Positions 23,927 through 31,548 of a DNA stretch of 64,000 nucleotides are shown piece by piece (within the stretch, counting starts at the first letter, position 1; each line of letters begins with the position of its first letter). The DNA lies in contig JACKFD010000014.1 of assembly GCA_020632655.1 (NCBI GenBank), forward strand, positions 62,001-126,000, written 5' to 3'. The translations under genes and the position numbers were made by a program. The notes under the pieces are model-generated. The model ran no database searches. It saw only the letters and a program-made list of their open reading frames with translations, and was not told where the DNA came from. This DNA comes from Spirochaetaceae bacterium (lineage in GTDB: Bacteria; Myxococcota_A; UBA9160; UBA4427).

Positions 23927-26900
23927 ATGCGTGATCATCGCCGGGTGCTCCTGATCCTGCCGCTGCTCCTCGGAGCCTGTCTGGGCGACGGAAGCCGCAG
24001 GACGCTGGCTTCGCTTCGCGACGTCGAGCCCGACCTGCAGGAGGTCGCGGTCGACGACGGGATCGACCAGGCCATCGCGGGCTATCGGCAGTTCCTCGAG
24101 GAGGCGCCGGCCTCGAGTCTGACGCCGGAGGCGATGCGACGCCTCGCCGACCTCAAGCTCGAGAAGGAGTTCGGTGTGGAAGGGGGGAGTGCGGCCCCCA
24201 TGCCCGCCCCGGCTTCGGGAACCATCATGCAGGCGAACGCCGAGGAAGGCTCCGCACCGGCTTCCCTGGCCAGCATCGCCCGGGACATCGAATCCAAAGG
24301 CGACTTCGTAGAGCGCGCCTCGGCCGCCAGCCGCATCGACTACGCCGCGATGCCCGCGGAGCTCGACCTGCCCGGAAGCGAGCTGAGCGCGTCGCAAGGA
24401 CCGGCCGAAGCGATCCGCCTCTACGACCGGATCCTCGAGCAGTATCCCGGCTACCCGCACAACGACGAGGTCCTCTACCAGAAGGCCCGCGCCCTCGACG
24501 AGCTCGGCCGGAACGACGAGGCGATCGTCGTGACCCGTCGACTCGTCGCCGAGTTCCCCGACTCGCGTCACATCGACGAGGTCCAGTTCCGACGCGCCGA
24601 GTACTTCTTCACGCGGAAGAAGTACCTCGAGGCCGAGGAGTCCTACGGCGCCATCGTGGTTCGGGGTCCCCGGTCGGAGTACTACGAGCTGGCGCTCTAC
24701 AAGCTCGGCTGGACGCTCTACAAGCAGATGATGCTCGAAGAGGCGCTCGACCAGTACGTCGCCCTGCTCGATCACAAGGTTGCGAGCGCCTACGACTTCG
24801 ACCAGACCGACGACGAGGCCGACCAGGCCCGCATCGAAGACACCTACCGGGTCATGAGCCTCTGCTTCTCCGACCTCGGCGGCCCGGAGGCGGTCGAGAC
24901 CTTCTTCGAGCGGAAGGGGGCTCGGAGCTACGAAGATCGCGTCTACGAGCAGCTGGCGGAGTTCTACTTCGAGAAGCTCCGTTACGCCGACGCCGCTTCG
25001 GTCTACCAGGCCTTCGTCGGGCGCTATCCGTTCCATCGTGAGTCGCCGCGCTTCAGCATGCGCGTCGTCTCGATCTACGAGGCCGGCGGATTCCCGAAGC
25101 TCGTCCTCGAGTCGAAGAAGGCGTTCGCGGCGGACTACGGCCTGGACTCGGCGTACTGGACGCATTTCGACGTCCAGGGGGCGCCGGAGGTGGTCGCGTA
25201 CCTGAAGGCCAATCTCCGCGACCTGGCGACCCACTACCACGCGGTCTATCAGCAGTCGGAGCCCGGCACGGATCGGGTGGCGAACTTCGAGGAGAGCTCG
25301 CGCTGGTACGGGGCCTACCTCGCCTCCTTCGCGCAGGATCCGGAGGCGCCGTCGATCCACTATCGGCTGGCGGACCTCCTGCTCGAGAACGAGGACTTCG
25401 GCGACGCGGCCCGGGCCTACGCGCAGACCGCCTACGACTACCCGAGACACGACCAGGCCGCGGCCGCCGGCTACGCGTCGATCTTCGCCCGCCGCCAGCA
25501 GGAGAAGGCGGCTCTCGAGTCGGACAAGCAAGCGGTCAAGCGCGCTGCCGTCGCGGACACGCTGCGCTTCGTCGACGTCTTCCCCGAGCATGAGCACGCC
25601 GCCGGCGTGCTCGGCGCGGCGGTCGACGATCTCTTCGCACTCGAGGAGTTCGGCGAGGCGATCGTCGTCGGACGGCGTCTGATCGAGCGCTACCCGGCTG
25701 CGGACGCGCCCATCCTGCTCTCGGCGTGGAGCGTCGTGGCGCACTCGTCGTTCGAGACCGGGGCATTCGAAGACGCCGAGCGGGCCTACGAACGGGTGCT
25801 GGCGCTGATGGACCCGGGCGCGAGGGAGCGCGACGCGATGGTCGAGAACCTCGCGGCGTCGATCTACAAGCAGGGCGAGCGGGCTGCCGAGGCGGGTGAC
25901 CATCGTGCCGCCGCCGACCACTTCCTCCGCGTCGCCCGCTCGGCGCCGGGCGCGGCCATCCGTCCCGTCGCCGAGTACGACGCCGCGGCCGCGCTGATCG
26001 AGGTCGCGGACTGGGCAGCGGCGGCCGAGGTCCTCGAGGCGTTCCGAAGGACGCATCCCACCCACGAGCTGGGCCCGCGGGCCACGCAGCAGCTCGCCTT
26101 CGTCTACCGGGAGCAGGGTGAGCCGGGCCGAGCGGCCGAGGAGTACGCCCGCGTCGCGGAGGAGGCCGATGCACCGGATCTGCGTGCGGAATCCCTGCTC
26201 GTTGCCGGTGGGCTCTTCGAGGAGGCGGGGCTCGCGGAGCGCGCGCTCGGCGTGTACCGCACCTACGTGACCGAGTTCACCCATCCGATCGACCGGGCCG
26301 TCGTAACGCGTTCCAAGATGGCGCAGATCCATGCATCCCTGGGCGACGTGCGCGCACAGCACGCCGAGCTCCGCCGCATCGTCGAGATCGACGCCGGGGC
26401 GGGCGAGGAGCGGACGCAGGCCGTTCGCGTGGTGGCGGCTCGAGCGGCGCTCACGTTGGCCGAGGTGGTGCACGCACGCTTCGCCGAGATCCGACTCGAC
26501 CAGCCCTTCGAGCGGAGTCTTCGCGAGAAGCAGAAGCGGATGAACGAGTCGCTGAAGGCCATGGACGCGCTGGTGGACTACGAGGTCGCGGAGGTCACGG
26601 CTGCGGCGACCTTCTACATCGCCGAGGTCTACGCGGACTTCAGTCAGGCGCTGCTCGACTCGGAGCGACCGTCGGACCTCGGAGCTGCGGATCTCCAGGA
26701 CTACGAGATGGCACTCGAGGAGGAGGCCTTCCCCTTCGAGGAGCGGGCGATCGAGACGCACGAGAAGAATCTCGAGCTGATGTCGGTCGGCGTCTACAAC
26801 GGCTGGATCGAGAAGAGTCTCGCACGACTCGCGAAGTCCATGCCGGGGCGATACGCGAAGTTCGAATCGAGCGGCGGGCCCATCACGAGTCTCGAGACCT

Positions 26901-27205
26901 TCGTCTATCGCGTGCCGGCTTCGCTGATCGCGCCGCCGGCGCCCGAGGCGGCCGCGGAGCTGGCTGCGACGGACGCGGGTACGGTCGGCGGCGAGCCGGG
27001 CCCGGACGTCGCGCGCGCGCCGCTCGACGCTTCGGTCGTCGAGGGAGCCGAGGCCGATGTCGCAGACGGCGACTCCATCGAAGCGGACTCGAGCGAAGCG
27101 TCCTCGGCCGCGGCGAGCGCGGTCTCGGAGGACGCGCCGCCGGCAGCGCCGGCGCCGGTTGGAATGAACCAGGGTGGGGTGGAAGACGATGTGCCTTCGG
27201 AATGA
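23927..27205 (+). CDS. Large TPR lipoprotein
   Basis: A 1,092-residue protein. The signal peptide ends in the lipobox LLGAC, so Cys18 should be lipidated. Many TPR-like helix pairs run from about residue 150 to 1000: AIRLYDRILEQYPGYPHNDEVLYQKARALDEL, AEEYARVAEEADAPDLRAESLLVAGGLFEEAGLAERAL and others. A Ser/Ala/Glu-rich acidic tail follows (about 1010-1092), likely disordered. Long TPR lipoproteins of this layout occur next to ExbB/ExbD/TonB genes in deltaproteobacteria. It probably sits on the periplasmic face of the inner or outer membrane and binds several partners. The gene after it overlaps its end by 17 bases. Confidence 0.78.
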   Translation: MRDHRRVLLILPLLLGACLGDGSRRTLASLRDVEPDLQEVAVDDGIDQAIAGYRQFLEEAPASSLTPEAMRRLADLKLEKEFGVEGGSAAPMPAPASGTIMQANAEEGSAPASLASIARDIESKGDFVERASAASRIDYAAMPAELDLPGSELSASQGPAEAIRLYDRILEQYPGYPHNDEVLYQKARALDELGRNDEAIVVTRRLVAEFPDSRHIDEVQFRRAEYFFTRKKYLEAEESYGAIVVRGPRSEYYELALYKLGWTLYKQMMLEEALDQYVALLDHKVASAYDFDQTDDEADQARIEDTYRVMSLCFSDLGGPEAVETFFERKGARSYEDRVYEQLAEFYFEKLRYADAASVYQAFVGRYPFHRESPRFSMRVVSIYEAGGFPKLVLESKKAFAADYGLDSAYWTHFDVQGAPEVVAYLKANLRDLATHYHAVYQQSEPGTDRVANFEESSRWYGAYLASFAQDPEAPSIHYRLADLLLENEDFGDAARAYAQTAYDYPRHDQAAAAGYASIFARRQQEKAALESDKQAVKRAAVADTLRFVDVFPEHEHAAGVLGAAVDDLFALEEFGEAIVVGRRLIERYPAADAPILLSAWSVVAHSSFETGAFEDAERAYERVLALMDPGARERDAMVENLAASIYKQGERAAEAGDHRAAADHFLRVARSAPGAAIRPVAEYDAAAALIEVADWAAAAEVLEAFRRTHPTHELGPRATQQLAFVYREQGEPGRAAEEYARVAEEADAPDLRAESLLVAGGLFEEAGLAERALGVYRTYVTEFTHPIDRAVVTRSKMAQIHASLGDVRAQHAELRRIVEIDAGAGEERTQAVRVVAARAALTLAEVVHARFAEIRLDQPFERSLREKQKRMNESLKAMDALVDYEVAEVTAAATFYIAEVYADFSQALLDSERPSDLGAADLQDYEMALEEEAFPFEERAIETHEKNLELMSVGVYNGWIEKSLARLAKSMPGRYAKFESSGGPITSLETFVYRVPASLIAPPAPEAAAELAATDAGTVGGEPGPDVARAPLDASVVEGAEADVADGDSIEADSSEASSAAASAVSEDAPPAAPAPVGMNQGGVEDDVPSE

Positions 27206-27839
27206 AGGGAGCCGGACACGCGGATCCCGACTCGTCGCGATCGCCCTCGTCCTCGGTCTGGCTGCGACGAGCGGCTGCCTCGGGACGAGCTCGGAGTGGT
27301 CACGGCCGCGCGAGCTGCGGGACGCCAACGGATTCACGATCACCGAGACCGTGAGGCCCGGACTGGGAGCGCGCGGCGACTTCGACCGCGCGTTGAAGGC
27401 CCTCGAGGCCGGCGACACGGCGCGGGCGATCGAGCTGCTCGAGGCGGTGACCGCGGCCGAGCCGGGACTCGCGCCGGCCTTCATCGACCTCGGCATCGCG
27501 TACGCCCGGGACGGAAAGCTCCAACAGGCCGAGACGAGCCTGCTCCGCGCCGTCGAGCTGAACCCCCGTCATCCCGCCGCACAGAACGAGCTCGGGATCG
27601 TCTATCGCCGGATGGGACGCTTCGCGGAGGCCCGCGCGGCCTACGAAGCTGCACTCGTGTTGCACCCGTCCTTCCACCATGCGAGGCGGAATCTCGGGAT
27701 CCTCTGTGATCTCTACCTCGCGGATCCCGGCTGCGCGCTCGAGCAGTACGAGCTCTACCTGCAGGCCGCGCCCGAGGACGAGACCGTCGCGATGTGGGTC
27801 GCGGACCTCGCGAACCGGCTCGGTCGTAGCCAGGAGTGA
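27189..27839 (+). CDS. TPR lipoprotein
   Basis: A 216-residue lipoprotein. The signal peptide LVAIALVLGLAATSGC ends in a lipobox, followed by a linker and three to four TPR units (ALEAGDTARAIELLEAV, AFIDLGIAYARDGKLQQAETSLLRAVEL, NELGIVYRRMGRFAEARAAYEAALVL). It should tether to a membrane and bind protein partners. The start is an ATG inside the 3' end of the large TPR gene; GTG 27174 is an alternative. A homologous small TPR lipoprotein is often found beside ExbBD/TonB gene sets. Confidence 0.75.
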   Translation: MCLRNEGSRTRGSRLVAIALVLGLAATSGCLGTSSEWSRPRELRDANGFTITETVRPGLGARGDFDRALKALEAGDTARAIELLEAVTAAEPGLAPAFIDLGIAYARDGKLQQAETSLLRAVELNPRHPAAQNELGIVYRRMGRFAEARAAYEAALVLHPSFHHARRNLGILCDLYLADPGCALEQYELYLQAAPEDETVAMWVADLANRLGRSQE

Positions 27840-27844
27840 AAGCG

Positions 27845-28126
27845 ATGCGGCGTTTCGTCCTATCGATTGCGTTCTTTGTCCTCGCCGTAGCGCCCGGGTT
27901 CGCCGAAGAGCCGGGCGGGGAGGGAGAGAAGCTCGTGTCGGGCATGTCGATCGTCGGCAACGACGAAGCACCCAAGTCGCTCGTGATCGTTCCGTGGAAG
28001 AGCTCCGCCCTCGGCGCGTCGATCGACGTCGAGCAGGGGCTCGACGACGGGCGCGCGCCCGTGGATCGCGAAGTCTTCGTTCGCGAGCTCGACTACTACG
28101 AGATCAGGACGGGCGAATCCAGGTAG
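27845..28126 (+). CDS. Small exported protein of the ExbBD/TonB operon
   Basis: A 93-residue protein with a signal peptide (MRRFVLSIAFFVLAVAPGFA). The mature part contains VGNDEAPKSLVIVPWKSS and PVDREVFVRELDYYEI. This combination recurs, to my recollection, in small conserved proteins encoded beside TPR/ExbB/ExbD sets in proteobacteria; no biochemical function is established. It is probably periplasmic. It begins 5 bases after the TPR lipoprotein stop. An inverted repeat lies in the 98-bp gap before the ExbB gene. Confidence 0.65.
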   Translation: MRRFVLSIAFFVLAVAPGFAEEPGGEGEKLVSGMSIVGNDEAPKSLVIVPWKSSALGASIDVEQGLDDGRAPVDREVFVRELDYYEIRTGESR

Positions 28127-28168
28127 CCCGGATTCGCGTGGCTCGGCGCATCGCGCTCCGGGCCGATC

Positions 28169-28201
28169 GGATGCGACCGCATCCTTCGCCGCGAGCGGCG
28201 G
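28169..28201 (+). promoter_or_regulatory. Paired hairpins in the operon gap before exbB
   Basis: GGATGCG-AC-CGCATCC (28169-28184) is a perfect inverted repeat. It is followed by a second stem, CGCCG-CGAG-CGGCG, at about 28188-28201. They could set relative expression of the upstream and ExbB genes through processing or partial termination. Confidence 0.35.
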
Positions 28202-28224
28202 GGCGGTCATGGGAGGAATCGAAA

Positions 28225-28875
28225 GTGGACTTCATCTACTCGATCGTCGGGTTCTTCGTGACGGGGGGTCCCTTCATGTATCCGATCCTGGCGGTCTTCG
28301 CCGTCGGGGCGGCGATCGCGGTCGAGCGCTACGTCACGCTCTCGATCGTGACGTCGCGCAATCAGAGCGTCTGGTCCGAGATCCAGGCCGCGCTCGTCGA
28401 GGGGGATTTCGATCGGGCCCGCGAGCTGACTCGCGACGACGACTCGACGATCTCGAAGCTGCTCTCGATGGGACTGGACCGTCAGGGAGCCGTCCGTCGA
28501 CGTGAAGACATCGAGATCGCGATGGAAGAGAGCATGATGGAGATCATCCCGCAGCTCGAGAAGCGGACGCCCTACGTCGGACTCGCCTCGAACATCGCGA
28601 CGCTCCTCGGCCTGCTCGGAACGATCATGGGTCTGATCCAGGCATTCACCGCCGTCGCGAACGCGAACCCTGCGGAGAAGGCCGACCTGCTCTCCGCCAG
28701 CATCTCGGTCGCGATGAACACGACCGCGTTCGGTCTGATCGTCGCGATCCCGCTGCTCATCACGAGCCAGGTCCTCATGGCCAAGACGAACGAGATCGTC
28801 GACAGCCTCGAGATGGCCTCGGTGAAGGCTCTGAACGTCATCTCCGCCAACGCGAAGCGCCGCGTCGAGGCCTGA
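28225..28875 (+). CDS. MotA/TolQ/ExbB proton-channel family protein
   Basis: A 216-residue inner-membrane protein with three membrane spans. An N-terminal helix (GGPFMYPILAVFAVGAAIAVERY) is followed by a cytoplasmic loop with EGDFDRARELTRDD and then the paired conserved helices (TPYVGLASNIATLLGLLGTIMGLIQAF and NTTAFGLIVAIPLLI). This forms the stator channel that turns proton flow into force on a TonB-like protein together with ExbD. A GTG start fits GGGAGGA 8 bases upstream. Two ExbD genes and the TonB-like gene follow at once, so the complex is complete. Confidence 0.9.
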   Translation: MDFIYSIVGFFVTGGPFMYPILAVFAVGAAIAVERYVTLSIVTSRNQSVWSEIQAALVEGDFDRARELTRDDDSTISKLLSMGLDRQGAVRRREDIEIAMEESMMEIIPQLEKRTPYVGLASNIATLLGLLGTIMGLIQAFTAVANANPAEKADLLSASISVAMNTTAFGLIVAIPLLITSQVLMAKTNEIVDSLEMASVKALNVISANAKRRVEA

Positions 28876-28882
28876 TCCGTCG

Positions 28883-29386
28883 ATGGCGCGCCAGCACCAT
28901 TACAGACGCCGGACGAGTCAGCCGAGCGACCTCGACATGACCACCTTCCTCAACCTGATGGTGGTGCTGGTCCCCTTTCTGCTGATCACGGCGGTCTTCT
29001 CGCGGATCACGATCGTCGAACTGAGCCTGCCGAGCTCGGCCGGTGGCTCGTCTGCCGTCGAGCCGAAGTTCCGCGTGGAGGTCGTCGTGCGCGACGCGGG
29101 CCTCGAGCTGACGAACGGTCGGACCGTGATCGCGGCAATTCCCAAGGTCGAAGGCGCCTACGACCTCTCGACGCTGGGTGAGATGGTGATGGCCCTGAAG
29201 CGGGAGAATCCGGACTCGAGCGCGGCCTCGGTGCTCCTCGAGCCGCAGATCGAGTACGACCATCTGATCCAGGTCATGGACGTCTTGCGCAGCGCCGTGG
29301 TCCCGGGCGAGCCGCTCCCGACCGGAGAGCAGCAGGTCGCGCAGGTGGCGCTCTTCCCGGACATCTCGATCGGAGACGCGCCGTGA
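28883..29386 (+). CDS. ExbD/TolR-family protein 1, lacking the membrane aspartate
   Basis: A 167-residue single-span protein of the ExbD family: cytosolic N-terminus, TM helix MTTFLNLMVVLVPFLLITAVF, periplasmic domain with LELTNGRTVIAAIP and a C-terminal helix. In ExbD and TolR the proton-carrying Asp sits in the (I/L)DVM part of the helix; here the aligned residue is Asn24 (FLNLMV). So this subunit probably cannot relay protons and would depend on its partner. It overlaps the second ExbD gene by four bases (GTGA). Confidence 0.85.
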   Translation: MARQHHYRRRTSQPSDLDMTTFLNLMVVLVPFLLITAVFSRITIVELSLPSSAGGSSAVEPKFRVEVVVRDAGLELTNGRTVIAAIPKVEGAYDLSTLGEMVMALKRENPDSSAASVLLEPQIEYDHLIQVMDVLRSAVVPGEPLPTGEQQVAQVALFPDISIGDAP

Positions 29387-29892
29387 AGGGCTCCCGTCGC
29401 ATCAAGCGCATGTCCCGAAATCGGTCGATGGTTCCGAAGATGAACCTGACGTCGCTGATGGACGTGTTCACGATCCTGGTCTTCTTCCTGCTCGTGAACT
29501 CGGCGACGACGGAGGTTCTCGAGACCCCGAAGCAGATCAAGCTCCCGGCATCGGTCGTGGAGGAGAAGCCTCGAGAGACGATCGTGGTCTTCGTCAGTCC
29601 CGACGAGATCACGGTCCAGGGTGAGGTCGTGGCCCGAACGCAGGACGTGATCGCCTCGGATGCTCCGGGTATCCCGGCGATCGGGGCACGCCTCGCCGAG
29701 CTCGGCCGGAACATCATCGGACTCAACACACGGAACGTCGCCCGGAGTCAGGAAGTCACGATCCTCGCCGACCGGGAAGTGCCCTTCGCCGTGCTGAAAC
29801 GCGTCATGTCGACCTGCACGGCCGAAGGCTACGAACGCATCTCGCTCGCCGTGCTCCAGAAGGCCCCGGAGACGGCGCTCTCGCAGAACTAG
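29383..29892 (+). CDS. ExbD/TolR-family protein 2
   Basis: A 169-residue ExbD family protein with a basic cytosolic N-terminus (KGSRRIKRMSRNRSM). The TM helix SLMDVFTILVFFLLVNSATT has the conserved Asp27. The periplasmic domain includes LPASVVEEKPRETIVVFVSPDEITVQG. Unlike the preceding ExbD it has the residue needed for proton coupling. A GTG start overlaps the previous stop. The two probably form the ExbD heterodimer inside the ExbB pore. Confidence 0.88.
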   Translation: MKGSRRIKRMSRNRSMVPKMNLTSLMDVFTILVFFLLVNSATTEVLETPKQIKLPASVVEEKPRETIVVFVSPDEITVQGEVVARTQDVIASDAPGIPAIGARLAELGRNIIGLNTRNVARSQEVTILADREVPFAVLKRVMSTCTAEGYERISLAVLQKAPETALSQN

Positions 29893-29901
29893 CGTGGACA
29901 C

Positions 29902-31293
29902 GTGGACCAGGACGTAGAACGACACGACGAATCGGAGCTGCGTGCCCATCTGCGAGAAGCGCGGGCCCGGGTGGAGACGCTCGTCGTCGATCTCCGCGCC
30001 GTGGACTCGGAGCTCGAGGGTCTCGGAGACGACCGACGACGCTTCGCGGCGCTCGAGCGTGCCTGCGTAGCGCTCGACGAGCTCGACGAGCTGGGTGCAT
30101 CCGATCTCTTCTGGTCCGTCCGTGAGGCGGGCGGAGGGGGCGCGGACCACCTCCGTCTCGTGCGCGGTCGGATCGACGAGTTCTCGAAGCGCCTCGACGA
30201 GATCGAGCGACGTCGACTGAAGATCCTCGAGGAGATCCATCGCGCCGAGGACGACGCCGACCTGATCGCCGGCGACCTGCTCGAGGTGGAACGCCTGGAG
30301 GAAGAGCGCAAGCTCGAATGGACGATCGAGCGAGACGTGCCGGGCCTCCTCCTCCGCGCATCGAAGATGCCGTGGGCGCGAGGTGGCGAGGACGATCGGC
30401 GCTTCCGGAAGGCCCTGGCGATCTCGCTTGCGCTCAGTCTCCTGCTGGGTCTGCTGCTTCCCTTCGTGGACCTGCCGATCCCCGAGCGCTGGGAGGCCGT
30501 CGAGGTGCCCGAGCGCTTTGCGAGCCTGATTCGCGAGGAGGTCCCGGAGCCGCCGCCCGTCGTGGAGCTGCCCGAGCTCGAGCCCGTCGCCCCGAGCGAC
30601 GAGGCCTCCGACGAGCCCGCGCAGGAGGTGGTGGCCGACGTCCCCGCACCGAAGGCGTCGGAATCGCCGGCGCCGAAGGGCGATTCGGGCTCGAAGGGCA
30701 TCCTCGCCTTCCGAGAGAAGTTCGCGGGTCTCGCCGAGGATCTGCCGGCTGCGCGCCTCGGCTCGAACGCGCGCATCACGAGCTCGGGCGACGCGATCGC
30801 CGGCCTGCCGGAGCGGTCGATGGTGGCGACGCGCGCCGCCGGCTCGAGCGGAGGCATCAACGTCTCGAATCTGAGTCGGGACGTCGGCAACGGCGGGGGG
30901 AAGGGCCTCGGCGGGGTCCAGGTCGCGCGGGCCACGAGCTCGATCGGCGACGGCAATGGCACCGGGAGCGGTCGGCCCCTCGCCGGCGGACCCGCCGCGG
31001 GACGCACGGACGAAGAGATCCAGATCGTCTTCGATCGGCACAAGGCCGCGCTCTACCGCCTCTACAACCGTGAGCTCCGCCGCGACCCGACCCTCAAGGG
31101 CCAGATCGTGCTGCGCATGACGATCGAGTCCGACGGCAGCGTCTCGCTCTGCGAGGTGAAGTCGACCGACATGAAGTCGCCCACGCTCTCCGCCCAGGTC
31201 GTCGAGCGGGTCAAGACCTTCGACTTCGGCGCGAAGGACGGCGTGCCGCCGGTCACGATCATCTATCCGATCGACTTCCTTCCGGCGGCGTGA
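29902..31293 (+). CDS. TonB-like protein with AgmX/PglI-type C-terminal domain
   Basis: A 463-residue protein with unusual order. Residues 1-165 are cytosolic and predicted coiled coil (VETLVVDLRAVDSELEGL, RGRIDEFSKRLDEIERRRLK). One TM helix follows (about 171-189, ALAISLALSLLLGLLLPFV), then a Pro/Glu-rich periplasmic stretch (EVPEPPPVVELPELEPV), a Gly/Ser-rich part, and a TonB/AgmX-like C-terminal domain with VFDRHKAALYRLYNRELRRDPTLKGQIVLRMTIESDG. This C-terminal domain is that of gliding proteins AgmX and PglI of Myxococcus. Energy from ExbBD would be passed to an outer-membrane partner; the giant barrel protein encoded next is a candidate. The GTG start fits the 9-base gap to the ExbD stop. 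Confidence 0.85.
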   Translation: MDQDVERHDESELRAHLREARARVETLVVDLRAVDSELEGLGDDRRRFAALERACVALDELDELGASDLFWSVREAGGGGADHLRLVRGRIDEFSKRLDEIERRRLKILEEIHRAEDDADLIAGDLLEVERLEEERKLEWTIERDVPGLLLRASKMPWARGGEDDRRFRKALAISLALSLLLGLLLPFVDLPIPERWEAVEVPERFASLIREEVPEPPPVVELPELEPVAPSDEASDEPAQEVVADVPAPKASESPAPKGDSGSKGILAFREKFAGLAEDLPAARLGSNARITSSGDAIAGLPERSMVATRAAGSSGGINVSNLSRDVGNGGGKGLGGVQVARATSSIGDGNGTGSGRPLAGGPAAGRTDEEIQIVFDRHKAALYRLYNRELRRDPTLKGQIVLRMTIESDGSVSLCEVKSTDMKSPTLSAQVVERVKTFDFGAKDGVPPVTIIYPIDFLPAA

Positions 31294-31384
31294 GGCAGGG
31301 CACGCAGGCGCCGACCGCGCAGGACGAGAAGCGAAGAGCAGCGGACCAGGAACGATTCGACATAGCGAGCCCCGGGCTCGCACA

Positions 31385-31477
31385 GATTCAGACAAGGGCA
31401 AAACCACCGAGAGGTGGTGACGCAAAGTCACCGGTCTAAAGGGCTACGAGCCCCATGACAGCGGGACCGCCGGAATC
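31385..31477 (+). promoter_or_regulatory. c-di-GMP-I (GEMM) riboswitch aptamer
   Basis: The sequence follows the GEMM-I consensus: GGGCAAA, then a CCACC/GGTGG helix closed by the GNRA tetraloop GAGA, then GACGCAAAGTC and ACCGGTCTAAA, a second arm, and finally GACAGCGGGACCGCC. GATTC (31385-31389) and GAATC (31473-31477) close the P1 helix. These are the elements of the Vc2 c-di-GMP aptamer. The base aligned with G20, which distinguishes c-di-GMP from cGAMP recognition, is a G, so c-di-GMP is the more likely ligand. It lies 71 bases before the ATG of the giant protein gene and after the TonB gene. It would control that gene by transcription or translation. Confidence 0.88.
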
Positions 31478-31490
31478 GAGTCCGCTGGTC

Positions 31491-31505
31491 GGACCGTCTC
31501 GGTCC
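31491..31505 (+). promoter_or_regulatory. Expression-platform hairpin of the riboswitch
   Basis: GGACCG-TCT-CGGTCC forms a stem-loop directly after the aptamer. GGTCCC (31501-31506) can also pair with GGGACC (31463-31468), which lies inside the aptamer. The two pairings are mutually exclusive, giving a plausible switch. No U-run is present, so whether it terminates transcription is unclear. Confidence 0.5.
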
Positions 31506-31548
31506 CCCCTCGCAGATGCATGCACGCGTCGGGTGGATCGAGGACGGA

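Noticed and set aside
23018..27496. Open frame of about 1,490 codons on the minus strand
   Set aside because: It lies opposite the TPR genes, has runs of Arg/Leu/Val without domain motifs and no start context. GC-rich codon use on the plus strand keeps antisense frames open.
31385..31477. cGAMP-specific version of the GEMM-I riboswitch
   Set aside because: The base aligned with the selectivity position appears to be G, as in c-di-GMP aptamers. The alignment is by eye, so cGAMP is disfavoured but not excluded.
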